Of a DNA stretch of 36,747 nucleotides, positions 1-5,507 are shown in pieces; positions within the stretch are counted from its first letter, which is position 1, and the number at the start of each line of letters is the position of its first letter. The notes under the pieces are model-generated. The model did not search any database. It worked only from the letters and a program-made list of their open reading frames with translations, and was not told the origin of the DNA. A program made the position numbers and the translations under genes. Source of the DNA: a virus; IMG/VR virus record IMGVR_UViG_3300030329_000056, positions 1 to 36,747 of that record; one strand, written 5' to 3'.

Positions 1-354
1 CACCGTTGGTTTGACAGTGGAGACTTACAATCGCTTGAAATGCTACAGGCTATCGTGGAAGTTTGTAAGCTAACTCCACACGTAAAACACTGGCTACCCA
101 CTCAGGAACGTGCTATCGTAAAAGAGTTCAAATCTGGTGGTGGTATTATACCTGATAACTTAGTCATACGGGTATCCGCTAGCTTATTGAATGGTGATAT
201 GCCAAGTGGAATTGACAATGGCTCACAAGTGTTTACCAAAGACAACACGCCTAAGGGCTTTGAGTGCAAGGCGAGACACAATAACAACGCTTGTGGAAGT
301 TGTAAGGCATGTTGGACGAAGGAAGTTAAGTTTGTAAGTTACCCCAAACACTAG
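1..354 (+). CDS. Gp88-like phage protein, 5'-truncated by the window edge
   Basis: The reading frame is open from base 1 to the stop at 352-354, so only the C-terminal part is present; the Met at 40 is internal. The visible part starts with HRWFDSGDLQSLEM, followed by a TPHVKHWLPTQE stretch and NLVIRVSAS, a C-x2-C pair within CGSCKACW and a terminal VSYPKH. This succession matches the C-terminus of the phage Gene product 88 family as I know it. The molecular function of that family is unknown. The paired cysteines suggest metal binding. An SD-like AGGAAGG after its stop leads into the next gene, so the two are probably cotranscribed. Family call is fairly sure; function is not. Confidence 0.8.
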   Translation, partial: HRWFDSGDLQSLEMLQAIVEVCKLTPHVKHWLPTQERAIVKEFKSGGGIIPDNLVIRVSASLLNGDMPSGIDNGSQVFTKDNTPKGFECKARHNNNACGSCKACWTKEVKFVSYPKH

Positions 355-365
355 GAAGGAAGCAT

Positions 366-542
366 ATGTATAGCAAATATAACCACTCTAACAAGTGTCC
401 ACGCTGTAAGATAACTCTGGAATACATCTACACTAAGGATTATGTAGACGAGTTCTATTGTCCAGAGTGCAAAGTGTCCGAATATAGAACGCTTGAGGTG
501 TGGAACTACGAGAAACGCTTGAGCGATCGCTTAGGAGAGTGA
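366..542 (+). CDS. Small zinc-ribbon protein (58 aa)
   Basis: ATG at 366 follows an AGGAAGGA ribosome site at 353-360. The 58-residue product has two CPxC knuckles, CPRC at residues 11-14 and CPEC at 32-35, separated by 17 residues. This is the pattern of a zinc ribbon. The rest is rich in Tyr, Glu and Lys. It lies 11 bases after the Gp88-like gene and just before the palindromic non-coding island, so it probably ends the leftmost transcription unit. Role unknown; nucleic-acid or protein binding is an inference from the fold type. Confidence 0.7.
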   Translation: MYSKYNHSNKCPRCKITLEYIYTKDYVDEFYCPECKVSEYRTLEVWNYEKRLSDRLGE

Positions 543-604
543 CAATTTTGCAACACCTCTGAAAAAAACGACAAGGAAGGAAAGATTTTTATAGACAACC
601 AATC

Positions 605-632
605 TTGCCTAGTGTAAAATATACACTATAGT
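605..632 (+). promoter_or_regulatory. Possible sigma70-like promoter inside the palindromic island
   Basis: TTGCCT at 605-610 and TATAGT at 627-632 are separated by 16 bases. They lie upstream of the small-gene operon that starts at 750. The -10-like hexamer sits within the left arm of the inverted repeat at 620-661, so a protein bound there would cover it. Only partial consensus, so weak evidence. Confidence 0.35.
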
Positions 633-661
633 GAACACATTAGTGAACACTATAGTGTATA
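620..661. repeat. 14-bp perfect inverted repeat (element 1)
   Basis: Arms 620-633 and 648-661 are exact reverse complements, with a 14-base loop. Each arm contains the 10-bp palindrome CACTATAGTG (624-633 and 648-657), so the element is also two copies of one palindrome 24 bp apart. It could be a paired operator for a dimeric regulator or a hairpin in the transcript. It overlaps the next inverted repeat at 655-661. Confidence 0.85.
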
Positions 662-703
662 CTATATAGTTTATATATATATCTTAAACTATATAGTATA
701 CAC
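655..703. repeat. 19-bp perfect inverted repeat (element 2)
   Basis: Arms 655-673 and 685-703 are exact reverse complements around an 11-base AT-only loop save one C. Each arm holds the 10-bp palindrome ACTATATAGT (661-670 and 688-697). The left arm shares bases 655-661 with element 1, so the two stems cannot form together in one strand. Being almost wholly A/T, it could equally be a melting site, an operator or a transcript switch. Confidence 0.85.
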
Positions 704-709
704 CATTGT

Positions 710-724
710 TCCCCCATTGGGGGA
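710..724. other. Short GC hairpin (CCCCC-ATT-GGGGG)
   Basis: C5 at 711-715 and G5 at 719-723 flank ATT, and T710/A724 extend the stem to six pairs. No T-tract follows on either strand, so it is not a standard intrinsic terminator. It lies 12 bases before the ribosome site of the gene at 750 and may shape the 5' end of that mRNA. Confidence 0.5.
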
Positions 725-749
725 CTCATAACTTTAAGGAGTGACTAAA

Positions 750-908
750 TTGTTCTTAGCTAAGTGGTATGAAACAGAAGACATAAAAGAGTTCGTAGAA
801 AATTACTACGATCGCTACGGTCTTTATCCCCAAGAGGTAAGGACTGAGAATAATCTCTACACCTATGACGAGTATTGGACTATCCTAGAGAAGGAGTTTA
901 CTAAATGA
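750..908 (+). CDS. Small hypothetical protein, TTG start (52 aa)
   Basis: AAGGAG at 736-741 is eight bases before TTG at 750. An in-frame GTG at 741 overlaps the ribosome site and is less likely. The product is acidic and aromatic, with WYETEDIKEF near the start and YDEYWTILEKEF near the end. Its TGA at 906-908 overlaps the ATG of the next gene in an ATGA junction, typical of coupled phage genes. I do not recognise a family. The tight packing and good ribosome site make it a likely real early gene. Confidence 0.65.
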   Translation: MFLAKWYETEDIKEFVENYYDRYGLYPQEVRTENNLYTYDEYWTILEKEFTK

Positions 909-1099
909 AATACATTAACGGAAGCCCTAGAGATAGGGGCAGTGCTGATAGATACTATGGTCGCTTATTTGAGCCTCACTACTACCCCAATGGGACGTAT
1001 AAAGGCTACAGAGTGACAAAGAATGACATGTCTCCCGAACAGGTGTCCGAGTATACTCTTGGTTGGGAAGAAGAAACAGACAGGAAGGATTGGGGATAA
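905..1099 (+). CDS. Conserved small phage protein (RGSADRYYGR type, 64 aa)
   Basis: The product begins MKYINGSPRDRGSADRYYGR and continues PHYYPNGTYKG, then MSPEQVSEYTLGW. I recognise this arrangement from small conserved proteins of many phages: an N-terminal DRGSADxYYGR block, an HYxPxGT block and a C-terminal EQxxEY block. Their function is unknown. It overlaps both neighbours (ATGA at 905-908, TAATG at 1097-1101), so it is translated as part of the small-gene cluster. Probably cytosolic; there is no signal or membrane segment. Confidence 0.8.
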   Translation: MKYINGSPRDRGSADRYYGRLFEPHYYPNGTYKGYRVTKNDMSPEQVSEYTLGWEEETDRKDWG

Positions 1100-1254
1100 T
1101 GCGTTGCTCAATATGTGATGCCCGATTGCCCACTGGACAATGTATTGAGGATGACCTGTGCTCCACCTGTAGCCATGAAGTTCGCATGGCACTTGGCATG
1201 GGTGACCCTCTGGAGGAGTTAGTCAACACACTTGACGAGGAGAAAGAGTTTTGA
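1099..1254 (+). CDS. Small zinc-ribbon-like protein (51 aa)
   Basis: The ATG at 1099 is preferred over an upstream in-frame ATG at 1063 because it overlaps the previous stop and has AGGAAGG at 1082-1088 ten bases upstream. The product has CSIC at residues 3-6 and CSTC at about 22-25, giving a four-cysteine zinc-binding arrangement. An acidic tail ends in DEEKEF. The second of three such very small CxxC proteins in the window. A role as a host-directed early protein is inference only. Confidence 0.65.
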   Translation: MRCSICDARLPTGQCIEDDLCSTCSHEVRMALGMGDPLEELVNTLDEEKEF

Positions 1255-1340
1255 TAGGATATATAATAGCTTATATTCTCGGAAACGCTTACATCATGGA
1301 ACACCGTATTAGAAACAAGAAAAGAAAAAGGAGAGTGTAG
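1251..1340 (+). CDS. Tiny membrane peptide, TTG start (29 aa)
   Basis: TTG at 1251 overlaps the preceding TGA and has GAGGAG at 1237-1242 eight bases upstream. The frame runs to TAG at 1338-1340, directly abutting the next ATG. The product has a hydrophobic stretch of about 14 residues (IGYIIAYILGNAYI), then a strongly basic tail with KKRKRR. This fits a single-span inner-membrane peptide with a cytosolic basic end. Exact fit between its neighbours supports it. Function unknown; small phage membrane peptides of this kind often act on host membrane processes. Confidence 0.55.
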   Translation: MIGYIIAYILGNAYIMEHRIRNKKRKRRV

Positions 1341-1661
1341 ATGCGTAATATTGTAGAGGAGACTACAGAGTATAAAATGCCAGAGATGGTAGAAATTGAC
1401 GAGGCTATAGAGCAATTGAACAATGCTATAGCAGAGCTGACTGAAGCAGTAAAAAAAGTAGAGGATGATAATGGCAATAGAGATGAAGGAAGTAGCATGA
1501 AGACATATAATATAACCACTACTTTTATTGTGGAAGTAGAAGCAGAAGATGAGGACGAAGCGTTCCAAAAAGTCAATCGTGATAATGATTATGGAGATGT
1601 TGTCGACCAAAATATAACTGCTGAGAAGTTTGTAGACATATGGGAGAAGGAGGTAGCATGA
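1341..1661 (+). CDS. Hypothetical acidic protein with a possible internal second start (106 aa)
   Basis: GGAGAG ahead of ATG 1341 gives the full-length product. Residues 1-45 are a predicted acidic helix or coiled coil (EIDEAIEQLNNAIAELTEAV). From residue 53 a separate module begins, MKTYNITTTFIVEVEAEDED, which looks like the start of a small beta-rich phage protein. Its in-frame ATG at 1497 has AAGGA six bases upstream. The locus may therefore give a long form and a 54-residue short form, or record a fusion of two small genes. Its stop overlaps the next ATG. No family recognised. Confidence 0.65.
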   Translation: MRNIVEETTEYKMPEMVEIDEAIEQLNNAIAELTEAVKKVEDDNGNRDEGSSMKTYNITTTFIVEVEAEDEDEAFQKVNRDNDYGDVVDQNITAEKFVDIWEKEVA

Positions 1662-1957
1662 CAACTAACCCATTAGGCAAAAGCCGTGATATTGAAGACC
1701 CGTATGCTATTTTTACAGCGGGAGGTTTTGAACTTAGGCTGTTGAAAACATATAAGCTGGCAAAGAATGAACTTAAAGACCCGCTTGTTAGGTGGCATAC
1801 AGTAGGCAGATCGCCTATGACATACGGGTCGTGGGAGTATGGGGACATTTACCGTAGCGAGGTCTTAAATAATTTCCATCTAACCTATGCTTCGCCAGAG
1901 TTTATGGACGCATATCTGGATGACCCTATTATATCTAAGGAAGGTAAAAACCTGTGA
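1658..1957 (+). CDS. Hypothetical protein (99 aa)
   Basis: The start is taken at ATG 1658, directly after AAGGAGG (1647-1653) and overlapping the previous TGA, rather than the in-frame ATG at 1640, which lies upstream of that site. The product begins MTTNPLGKSRDIEDPYAIF and includes GGFELRLLKTYKLAKNE and WEYGDIYRSEVL. It is soluble and of mixed charge. I do not recognise the family. Tight linkage to its neighbours places it in the early small-gene operon. Confidence 0.65.
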   Translation: MTTNPLGKSRDIEDPYAIFTAGGFELRLLKTYKLAKNELKDPLVRWHTVGRSPMTYGSWEYGDIYRSEVLNNFHLTYASPEFMDAYLDDPIISKEGKNL

Positions 1958-2199
1958 TGACAACATACAAATGGAACTATGAAGAAGAAGTAACCATACA
2001 AGAATACGTTAAACGCTTATCACCTCTTGTCTGTGCTCCTGTTCTTAGTATGTGGGAGTTTGAAGGAGATATGCTTATGTCTGACTTTCAAAAATTAAAC
2101 GAAGCGTCTAACCGTTTGACAAACTTGATAGAACAAATTGAAAACAACAAACCAGACCTTAAGGTGGTGGAAGACAATCCTGATAGCGAAGGAGCTTAA
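1954..2199 (+). CDS. Hypothetical protein (about 80 aa)
   Basis: GTG at 1954 and ATG at 1957 both overlap the previous stop. AAGGAAGG at 1938-1945 lies 8 bases before the GTG and 11 before the ATG, so the start is undecided by one codon. The product begins MTTYKWNYEEEVTIQEYVKRLSP-like and ends with an acidic low-complexity tail. Its central part is helical with a LIEQIENN segment. Family unknown. It is part of the same overlapping small-gene cluster. Confidence 0.6.
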   Translation: MMTTYKWNYEEEVTIQEYVKRLSPLVCAPVLSMWEFEGDMLMSDFQKLNEASNRLTNLIEQIENNKPDLKVVEDNPDSEGA

Positions 2200-2202
2200 A
2201 AG

Positions 2203-2469
2203 ATGCACAGAGATAAATACCTAGAACAAGCAAATAATCTTATTAACGGACAGAGGCAGGAGGACTATGGCACTGCTTTGGAAAACCATAACAGAATTGC
2301 CTCCCTATGGTCTGTCTATACCGGCAAGGAGTTCACACCTGTAGATGTGGCTATGATGATGTTACTGGTCAAGGTTGCCAGAACAATGGAACGTCCAAAG
2401 GACGATAGCTTTGTAGACATATGTGGATATGCTGCTCTTGCTGGTGAAATGTCGAGCATGGATTTTTAG
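2203..2469 (+). CDS. DUF6378-type phage protein (88 aa)
   Basis: The product reads as a conserved phage family: an N-terminal GQRQEDYGTALENHNRIA block, then WSVYTGKEFTPVDVAMMM, then KVARTMERPKDDSFVDICGYAALAGE. The order DYG-(E)N-RIA, DVAxMMxLLKxAR and D-S-xxDxxGYAALA is what I associate with DUF6378. The helical D/E-rich layout resembles all-alpha NTP-pyrophosphatases such as MazG, but the MazG metal motif is not clearly present. A housekeeping role around nucleotides is therefore a guess. GGAGC lies before the start. Confidence 0.7.
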   Translation: MHRDKYLEQANNLINGQRQEDYGTALENHNRIASLWSVYTGKEFTPVDVAMMMLLVKVARTMERPKDDSFVDICGYAALAGEMSSMDF

Positions 2470-2471
2470 AC

Positions 2472-2564
2472 ATGGATAATTTAGTCTTGACAGATTTGGA
2501 AATGTATATGATAATAGTAGGAGTAGCAATTATCGTAGGAGCAATTAAGTGGATGACAAAATAA
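2472..2564 (+). CDS. Tiny membrane peptide (30 aa)
   Basis: ATG at 2472 starts two bases after the previous stop. The product has a short acidic N-terminus, then a hydrophobic run MIIVGVAIIVGAI and the terminal KWMTK. This is one membrane span with positively charged residues behind it, giving a probable N-out orientation. It overlaps the start of the next gene by 16 bases. No strong ribosome site is visible; coupling to the preceding gene is likely. A promoter-like sequence lies within it. Second tiny membrane peptide of the early region. Confidence 0.45.
   Translation: MDNLVLTDLEMYMIIVGVAIIVGAIKWMTK
2487..2515 (+). promoter_or_regulatory. Putative sigma70 promoter ahead of the replication genes
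   Basis: TTGACA at 2487-2492 and GATAAT at 2510-2515 are 17 bases apart, 11 of 12 consensus positions. Start of transcription would fall near 2522, about 27 bases before the gene at 2549 and just ahead of the primase-helicase. It could let the replication operon be read apart from the small early genes. Confidence 0.5.
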
Positions 2565-2788
2565 AATTACCAGTTGCCACAGAGTATGGAAACCAGTTGG
2601 CACTGGAGTATCTAAACTTTCTAGTAGCAGAGCAGTATATGCCAGAGGAAGCGGCACTGTTCTATCTTGAAATCTCTAGGCTAAATGAGAAGCCTATTCA
2701 TTATTTTATCACGGAATCCTTAGTAGAATATTTCTTGTATCTTAGCCAAGAGCCAGAAGAGGAAGAAAATGCAGATTCGATACACTGA
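2549..2788 (+). CDS. Hypothetical acidic protein, GTG start (79 aa)
   Basis: GTG at 2549 has GTAGGAG at 2536-2542 six bases upstream. The product is helical and acidic: LALEYLNFLVAEQYMPEEAALFYLEISRL, then a tail of glutamates (EPEEEEN). It overlaps the primase-helicase start by 20 bases, which suggests coupled translation and perhaps a partner role. I do not recognise the family. A small acidic replication-associated protein is one possible reading, not shown by sequence. Confidence 0.6.
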   Translation: MDDKIKLPVATEYGNQLALEYLNFLVAEQYMPEEAALFYLEISRLNEKPIHYFITESLVEYFLYLSQEPEEEENADSIH

Positions 2789-4430
2789 GGAGGAGACATC
2801 AAAGGCTGTTAAAACACATCAGCCATGTCATATGTGTGGGTCTACAGACGCTGGCTCACACTATGACGATGGACACTTTTATTGTTTCGCATGTAAGGGA
2901 TATGAAATGGAGCAACAGGAAGAGAAGCAGTATATTGCACTCTCTCCCAAGTTTAAGGAGAAGGTGAAAGAGGTTGTCTGGTCTGAGAGAAACATCAGCG
3001 ATGCAGTTAAGGATTACTACGAGGTCACTGCTAACGATGCTAAGGTTGTCTTCCCCTATTACGATTCGGCAGGGGTAAGGAAAGCCAGTAAGATACGCAA
3101 CATTGGCAAGCTATTCACCACAGACGGTGACTTTAAGAATTGCACACTGTTTGGTATGCACACCTTGAACAAGACCGTAGCAGGTGATTCAAAGTCCAAG
3201 ACCATCATAGTAACAGAGGGAGAGGCAGATGCACTTGCCGCTTTCCAGATGGCAAATAGCATTAGCCCTGATGCCAAGACTATTACAAGGCGAGGCAATG
3301 CCATTGTCCCTGCCCTGAGTATCAAGAGTGGTGCAGGTAGTGCAGAGAGAGATTTTAAAAACCACTTGGAGTTCCTTGAGAGATACGATCGTGTGTTTAT
3401 ATGCTTCGATTCTGACGGTGCAGGAGAGAAGCCTGTAGAGAGGTGTGCGAAGCTACTTAGCCCCAGCAAGGCGTATATTGTTAAGATGGAACATAAAGAC
3501 CCCTGTGAGTATACCATGAGGGGCATGTCAGAGGAGTTCGTAGCCCATTTGAAAGACGCTACCTGCTACACCCCTGCTGGTATATCCAATGCAGCAGACA
3601 ACTTTGAAGGTCTGTGGTCAGAGCAGAACTTGTCCAGTATAGATTTCCCTTGGGATAAGCTACAGGCAAAGACACTAGGCACTCGTAGCAGGGAGATCGT
3701 AACTTGGGCAGCAGGGACAGGAGTAGGAAAGAGCAGTATTCTCAGAGAGTTACAGCATTATTACTTGAAGAACACGGATTGTAACATGGGTATCATAGCT
3801 TTGGAGGAGTCGGTAGACAGAACACGCAGAGGTATCTTAGCTGTAGAAGCAAATAAAAAACTACATCTAAACGAAGTATTCTCTAAGTATAGCAAAGAAG
3901 AAATTAGGAAACACTTTGACAATACTTTAGGCACTGGTAGGGTGTTTATCTACGATCATTTTGGTAGCTTGGAAATGGACGACTTGCTCAACCGTGTCAG
4001 GTATATGGTTCAAGGTCTGGACTGTCGAATCATATTCATAGATCACCTTAGTATTCTTATCAGTGGTCTTGACATAGCAGATGAACGCAAGTCTATTGAC
4101 AGGACTATGACCATGCTCAGGCAGGTTACAGAGGAAACAGGCTGTAGCATACATTTGGTCACACATTTGCGTAGGCTAGGCTCTGATAGGAGTCACGAAG
4201 AAGGAGTAGAGGTTAACTTAGGACACCTTAGAGGCTCTCACGGCATAGCACAGATCAGTGATAGCGTTATAAGCCTAGAGCGTAACACGCAGAGCGATGA
4301 CCCTGTAGAGTGTAACACTACCACGCTCAGAGTTCTCAAGTGTAGATACACAGGCGATGTTGGCATGGCAGATAAACTTTTCTATGACAAGTCAACAGGA
4401 AGAATGTCAGAACTAAAGGAGGAGTTCTAA
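2769..4430 (+). CDS. T7 gp4-like DNA primase-helicase
   Basis: A bifunctional primase-helicase of 553 residues, close in length to T7 gp4 (566). Order: zinc ribbon with C20, C23, C39 and C42; TOPRIM primase core with VTEGEADA (E150) and FDSDGAG (D213, D215); then a RecA-like DnaB-type helicase with Walker A GTGVGKS (316-322), EE of ALEES near 345 and Walker B IIFIDH (421-426). It unwinds DNA at the fork and lays down RNA primers in the cytosol. AGAGGAAG precedes the ATG at 2769. The neighbours downstream are the polymerase and SSB, completing a T7-type replisome. No oddities seen. Confidence 0.95.
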   Translation: MQIRYTEEETSKAVKTHQPCHMCGSTDAGSHYDDGHFYCFACKGYEMEQQEEKQYIALSPKFKEKVKEVVWSERNISDAVKDYYEVTANDAKVVFPYYDSAGVRKASKIRNIGKLFTTDGDFKNCTLFGMHTLNKTVAGDSKSKTIIVTEGEADALAAFQMANSISPDAKTITRRGNAIVPALSIKSGAGSAERDFKNHLEFLERYDRVFICFDSDGAGEKPVERCAKLLSPSKAYIVKMEHKDPCEYTMRGMSEEFVAHLKDATCYTPAGISNAADNFEGLWSEQNLSSIDFPWDKLQAKTLGTRSREIVTWAAGTGVGKSSILRELQHYYLKNTDCNMGIIALEESVDRTRRGILAVEANKKLHLNEVFSKYSKEEIRKHFDNTLGTGRVFIYDHFGSLEMDDLLNRVRYMVQGLDCRIIFIDHLSILISGLDIADERKSIDRTMTMLRQVTEETGCSIHLVTHLRRLGSDRSHEEGVEVNLGHLRGSHGIAQISDSVISLERNTQSDDPVECNTTTLRVLKCRYTGDVGMADKLFYDKSTGRMSELKEEF

Positions 4431-4433
4431 TAG

Positions 4434-4577
4434 ATGGCTAAAAGGGCTACGTTTAAGTATTCTCCCAGAACAAAGGTAAGACGTAGGAGAAAGCCAAGAC
4501 CGTTCAATCATTCAAAGAGGATTTCAAAACGATCACCTTTTTACGGACAAAAAAAACGCAAGAGAGGTCAGGGATAA
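4434..4577 (+). CDS. Small, very basic protein (47 aa)
   Basis: ATG at 4434 is 15 bases after a GGAGG-type site and ends in a TAATG overlap with thyX. Around two fifths of the residues are Lys or Arg, including VRRRRKPRP and KKRKRG; there are no acidic residues. Such a peptide should bind nucleic acid or an acidic protein. Family unknown. Its place between primase-helicase and thyX, with an exact stop-start overlap, supports a real gene rather than chance. Confidence 0.65.
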   Translation: MAKRATFKYSPRTKVRRRRKPRPFNHSKRISKRSPFYGQKKRKRGQG

Positions 4578-5227
4578 TGAAAGTTGCTATGGTAGATAGA
4601 ATGGGCAGTGATTTATCAGTAGTTAATTCTGCCAGAGTTAGTTTCAGTAAGGTAAAAACAGAGATTGACAAGTCAGATGAAAGTCTGATAAAATATCTAG
4701 CAAAACACAATCACTGGTCGCCTTTCGCTCATACCAGTGTGCAGTTTCGCATACATGCTCCTATCTTTATAGCTAGGCAGTTAGCCAAGCACCAAGTAGG
4801 GCTGGTCTGGAACGAGGTATCTAGGCGTTATGTTAGCGACTCTCCTGTGGTATGGGCTATAAAACATAGCGACAGGTCGTTCTATTGGAGGAAGGCTTCC
4901 GAAGATAAGAAACAGGGCAGCAGTGAAGAAGAAGTTCCTAGTCAGAGTATAATTAGACATATATATGACGATGCCTGTAGACATAGCGTTGATGCGTATA
5001 AACAAATGGTAAAGCTAGGAGTATGTCCAGAACAGGCTAGATCAGTTCTGCCTCAGTCTGCCTATACCGAGTGGTATTGGACAGGCTCAGTGTATGCGTT
5101 TAGCAGGGTATGCAAATTACGCATGGCTGATGATGCACAGAGGGAGACACGATACATAGCCGAGCAGATAAGTGAACGCATGAAGATAGATTTTCCGCTG
5201 AGTTGGGCGGCTCTCAATGAAGGATAA
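4577..5227 (+). CDS. thyX: Flavin-dependent thymidylate synthase ThyX
   Basis: ThyX makes dTMP from dUMP using FAD, NADPH and methylene-tetrahydrofolate, supplying dTTP for phage DNA. The 216-residue product shows the family order: NSARVSF near the start, WSPFAHTSVQFRI (47-59), then RQLAKHQ...NEVSRRY (67-85) and, near the end, ARSVLPQSAYTEWYWTGS and LR...AQRETRYIA. The signature is normally given as RHR-x7-S; here it is KHQVGLVWNEVSRRY, a divergent form. The start overlaps the preceding gene and the end overlaps the Fe-S assembly gene by 11 bases. It pairs with the class II ribonucleotide reductase downstream. Confidence 0.93.
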   Translation: MKVAMVDRMGSDLSVVNSARVSFSKVKTEIDKSDESLIKYLAKHNHWSPFAHTSVQFRIHAPIFIARQLAKHQVGLVWNEVSRRYVSDSPVVWAIKHSDRSFYWRKASEDKKQGSSEEEVPSQSIIRHIYDDACRHSVDAYKQMVKLGVCPEQARSVLPQSAYTEWYWTGSVYAFSRVCKLRMADDAQRETRYIAEQISERMKIDFPLSWAALNEG

Positions 5228-5507
5228 AATCATACAACAAATTAAGACAGTATTTGATCCAGAGATACCTGTAGATGTCTATGAATTAGGGTTGATCTAT
5301 GATATAAAAATACACGATGCTAGTTGTTTTATTCTAATGACATTGACTACTATGTGGTGTCCAGAGGCAGAAGTAATACCTGAGAGAGTGAAGCAAGCAG
5401 CACTTAATGTTGAGGGCATAAAAGAGTGTGAGGTAGAGGTTACATTTGACCCACCTTGGTCAGTAGAACATATGTCAGAGGCAGCAAGATTGGAGACAGG
5501 ATTATGA
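5217..5507 (+). CDS. MIP18/DUF59-family Fe-S assembly protein (SufT-like)
   Basis: The 96-residue product is a complete single DUF59 domain: VFDPEIPVDVYELGLIYDI (residues 12-30), MTLTTMWCPEAE with the conserved cysteine at 48, and the C-terminal FDPPWSVEHMSEAARLE. Family members (SufT, PaaD, MIP18) help mature Fe-S proteins, probably by carrying or targeting clusters. It overlaps thyX by 11 bases and ends in an ATGA overlap with the polymerase gene, so it is embedded in the replication operon. The likely local client is the cysteine-bearing nuclease at 8218-9072; this is inference. Family call is firm. Confidence 0.9.
   Translation: MKDKIIQQIKTVFDPEIPVDVYELGLIYDIKIHDASCFILMTLTTMWCPEAEVIPERVKQAALNVEGIKECEVEVTFDPPWSVEHMSEAARLETGL

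Noticed and set aside
523-530. GCGATCGC, the HIP1 octamer of cyanobacteria, as a host clue
   Set aside because: I noticed it once at this place and not as a repeated word elsewhere, so it does not support a cyanobacterial host.
927-1664. Long minus-strand open frame of 245 codons
   Set aside because: It lies antisense to several small plus-strand genes that have ribosome sites and exact stop-start overlaps; its translation is low-complexity with no recognisable domain.
3059-3526. Minus-strand open frame inside the primase-helicase gene
   Set aside because: Falls entirely within the TOPRIM-coding region of a clear gene on the other strand; no domain or start signal.
4666-4688. TTGACA within thyX as a promoter
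   Set aside because: The best -10 at the right distance is only GATAAA or ATAAAA; too weak to list as a feature.
5456-5503. Upstream in-frame start for the DNA polymerase
   Set aside because: It lies inside the DUF59 gene, while ATG 5504 overlaps that gene's stop and begins directly at the exonuclease motif DIETD.
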